A stretch of DNA of 64,000 nt from Nitrobacter sp039808345 (GTDB lineage Bacteria; Pseudomonadota; Alphaproteobacteria; Rhizobiales; Xanthobacteraceae), in the NCBI RefSeq assembly GCF_047824785.1, contig NZ_CP181167.1:2790001-2854000 (forward strand). The letters run 5' to 3'. Of this stretch, positions 63,178 through 64,000 are shown in pieces. The notes beneath the pieces were generated by a model. The model was not told where the DNA came from and did not search any database. It worked only from the letters and a program-made list of their open reading frames with translations. Within the stretch, counting starts at the first letter, position 1; each line of letters begins with the position of its first letter. The translations under genes and the position numbers were made by a program.

Positions 63178-63552
63178 ATGGCCATGCACCACGCCAGTCC
63201 CGAGGAAGTTTTTGATCTCGCACCATTGGGTCCGAAGCTGAAGGACGTGCGGACAACCGCCGTCGTAAAATCGGAAGCGTTCGAGGTCGTGCGCCTCATC
63301 GTTCACGCTGGCACGGATATCAAGGCGCACCAAGTTGATGGTCCCATCATGCTGCATTGCCTGAAAGGTCGGGCTCTTCTCGGCTTACCTGAAACGTCAC
63401 TTGAACTTTCGGCAGGTCAATGGGTGTATCTCGAAGGGCGCGTCCCGCACTCGCTCAGGGGGATCGAGGATACGTCGTTACTGCTCACGATTCTTTTCTT
63501 CTCGAAAAGTTCCGGCCCTCTCAGTGATCAAAGGGAAAGAGGGCGGCCATGA
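63178..63552 (+). CDS. Cupin-domain protein
   Basis: About 124 residues (start 63178 is preferred for spacing from GAGGGAG; 63169 is also in frame). A single cupin barrel: HAGTDIKAHQVDGPIMLHCL with GRALLGL (motif 1) and GQWVYLEGRVPHSLRGIEDT (motif 2). Motif 1 keeps only part of the usual metal-binding HxH. Cytosolic, unknown substrate; this family is often annotated as a metal- or stress-linked cupin. Confidence 0.8.
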   Translation: MAMHHASPEEVFDLAPLGPKLKDVRTTAVVKSEAFEVVRLIVHAGTDIKAHQVDGPIMLHCLKGRALLGLPETSLELSAGQWVYLEGRVPHSLRGIEDTSLLLTILFFSKSSGPLSDQRERGRP

Positions 63553-63565
63553 AAGATGAGGTGAC

Positions 63566-63616
63566 ATGAAGATAGTTATAGCAACAATTCTAATCATCGA
63601 AACATTGGTAGGTTAG
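63566..63616 (+). pseudogene. Start of a small membrane protein gene, cut short
   Basis: After the cupin stop, ATG 63566 with a GAGGTGAC site begins MKIVIATILIIETLVG and stops at TAG 63614-63616. The hydrophobic start suggests a membrane protein gene broken at this junction. Confidence 0.4.
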
Positions 63617-64000
63617 CGCGCTGGTGTCTGCTGCTTACAAAACGGATAAAGCTGTTCCCATGCCAGCAATGTGTGGCATCAGCACGAAGAATTGACGCTG
63701 CGTGCAATATGTAGGAATGTACGTACAGACTTGCGAGACATCCTTTCTCTTGAGCCTCATAGGCAGGAAGGATGATCGGAATGCACAAGTTTCGGCGAGA
63801 TGTGGACCACAAGCTGCGGGTGCTCCAGCACGCTGACAAGATTGGCGATGTCGGAAAGGCTTGCCGCGCTTCCTTGCCAGCCGCCGTCAGCGCGTGTTCG
63901 TTTCCAGATAATTCCACGATCGTGCGTAGCGTGATGATGACGTGTCACCTTATCGAGAAGCCTCCGGCGTGGCGTCTGGCCAGCTTTCGTTCACAACGGG
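63617..64000 (+). mobile_element. Transposase scraps at the right end
   Basis: Near 63781-63868 the plus frame reads MHKFRRDVDHKLRVLQHADK followed by GDVGKACR, matching the first helices of IS481-like HTH transposases (RKDVDHKLRVLQHAEKIG-type). It then loses similarity. The remaining sequence to the edge shows no recognisable gene. Confidence 0.45.

Overview
The window looks like an accessory, heavily rearranged replicon or genomic island of an alphaproteobacterium of the Bradyrhizobium/Afipia/Rhodopseudomonas/Nitrobacter group (Nitrobacteraceae). This is an inference from protein resemblance: DUF1236 and PRC-barrel secreted proteins, the DUF3489-DUF2924-serine recombinase set, DUF5681 proteins, rhizobial-type insertion sequences and high GC with alphaproteobacterial codon use. 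No rRNA or complete tRNA gene was seen.

Layout. 0-0.5 kb: start of a small conserved gene and an N-terminally truncated Hsp20 gene. 0.5-7.7 kb: a signalling block in which a HigA-like regulator, a double-domain KaiC-like ATPase and a hybrid histidine kinase overlap one another, followed by a second hybrid kinase. 8.3-9.3 kb: frameshifted rve-type insertion sequence. 9.5-17.3 kb: prophage debris (terminase, ParB/DNA-methylase, two DUF5681 genes) split by the first DUF3489-DUF2924-recombinase cassette and by an IS3-family (IS407-like) element. 17.8-19.3 kb: small envelope/stress genes (DUF1236, GlsB-like, PRC-barrel). 19.3-31.8 kb: iron-uptake region with a broken TonB receptor and truncated PepSY gene, exbB-exbD, an IS5-family element, an intact TonB receptor with an intact PepSY protein, then remnants of a staphyloferrin-B-like (SbnI/SbnH/SbnG-like) siderophore locus.

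32.3-36.7 kb: DoxX, APC permease and CxxCH lipoprotein in one overlapping operon, an sce7726 fragment, and nhaA with an internal amber codon. 36.9-40.0 kb: arsenic operon arsR-arsC (amber-interrupted)-arsC-acr3-arsH with an operator-like palindrome over the arsR start. 40.3-41.7 kb: IS5 scrap and an IS3-family element. 42.1-46.1 kb: secreted low-complexity proteins, short membrane genes and possible small RNAs. 46.1-47.7 kb: decayed phage genes including a portal-like fragment. 47.8-52.7 kb: second copy of the recombinase cassette, its last gene fused to a left-truncated IS66 element, then a truncated IS701-like transposase.

52.7-55.9 kb: two IS5-family elements around a DUF1259 gene, and a chrA tail. 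56.1-61.9 kb: a heavy-metal RND efflux operon (His-rich protein, long adaptor, CzcA/CusA-like pump, small periplasmic protein). 61.9-64 kb: truncated MFS transporter, a 58-residue membrane protein, a cupin and transposase scraps.

Functionally the region joins metal and metalloid defence (arsenic, divalent metal or copper, chromate remnant), siderophore uptake without a working biosynthetic locus, and signalling. Most of the rest is decaying mobile DNA. The most unusual parts are the overlapping HigA-KaiC-kinase operon and the two copies of the DUF3489-DUF2924-large serine recombinase cassette with a conserved hairpin leader.
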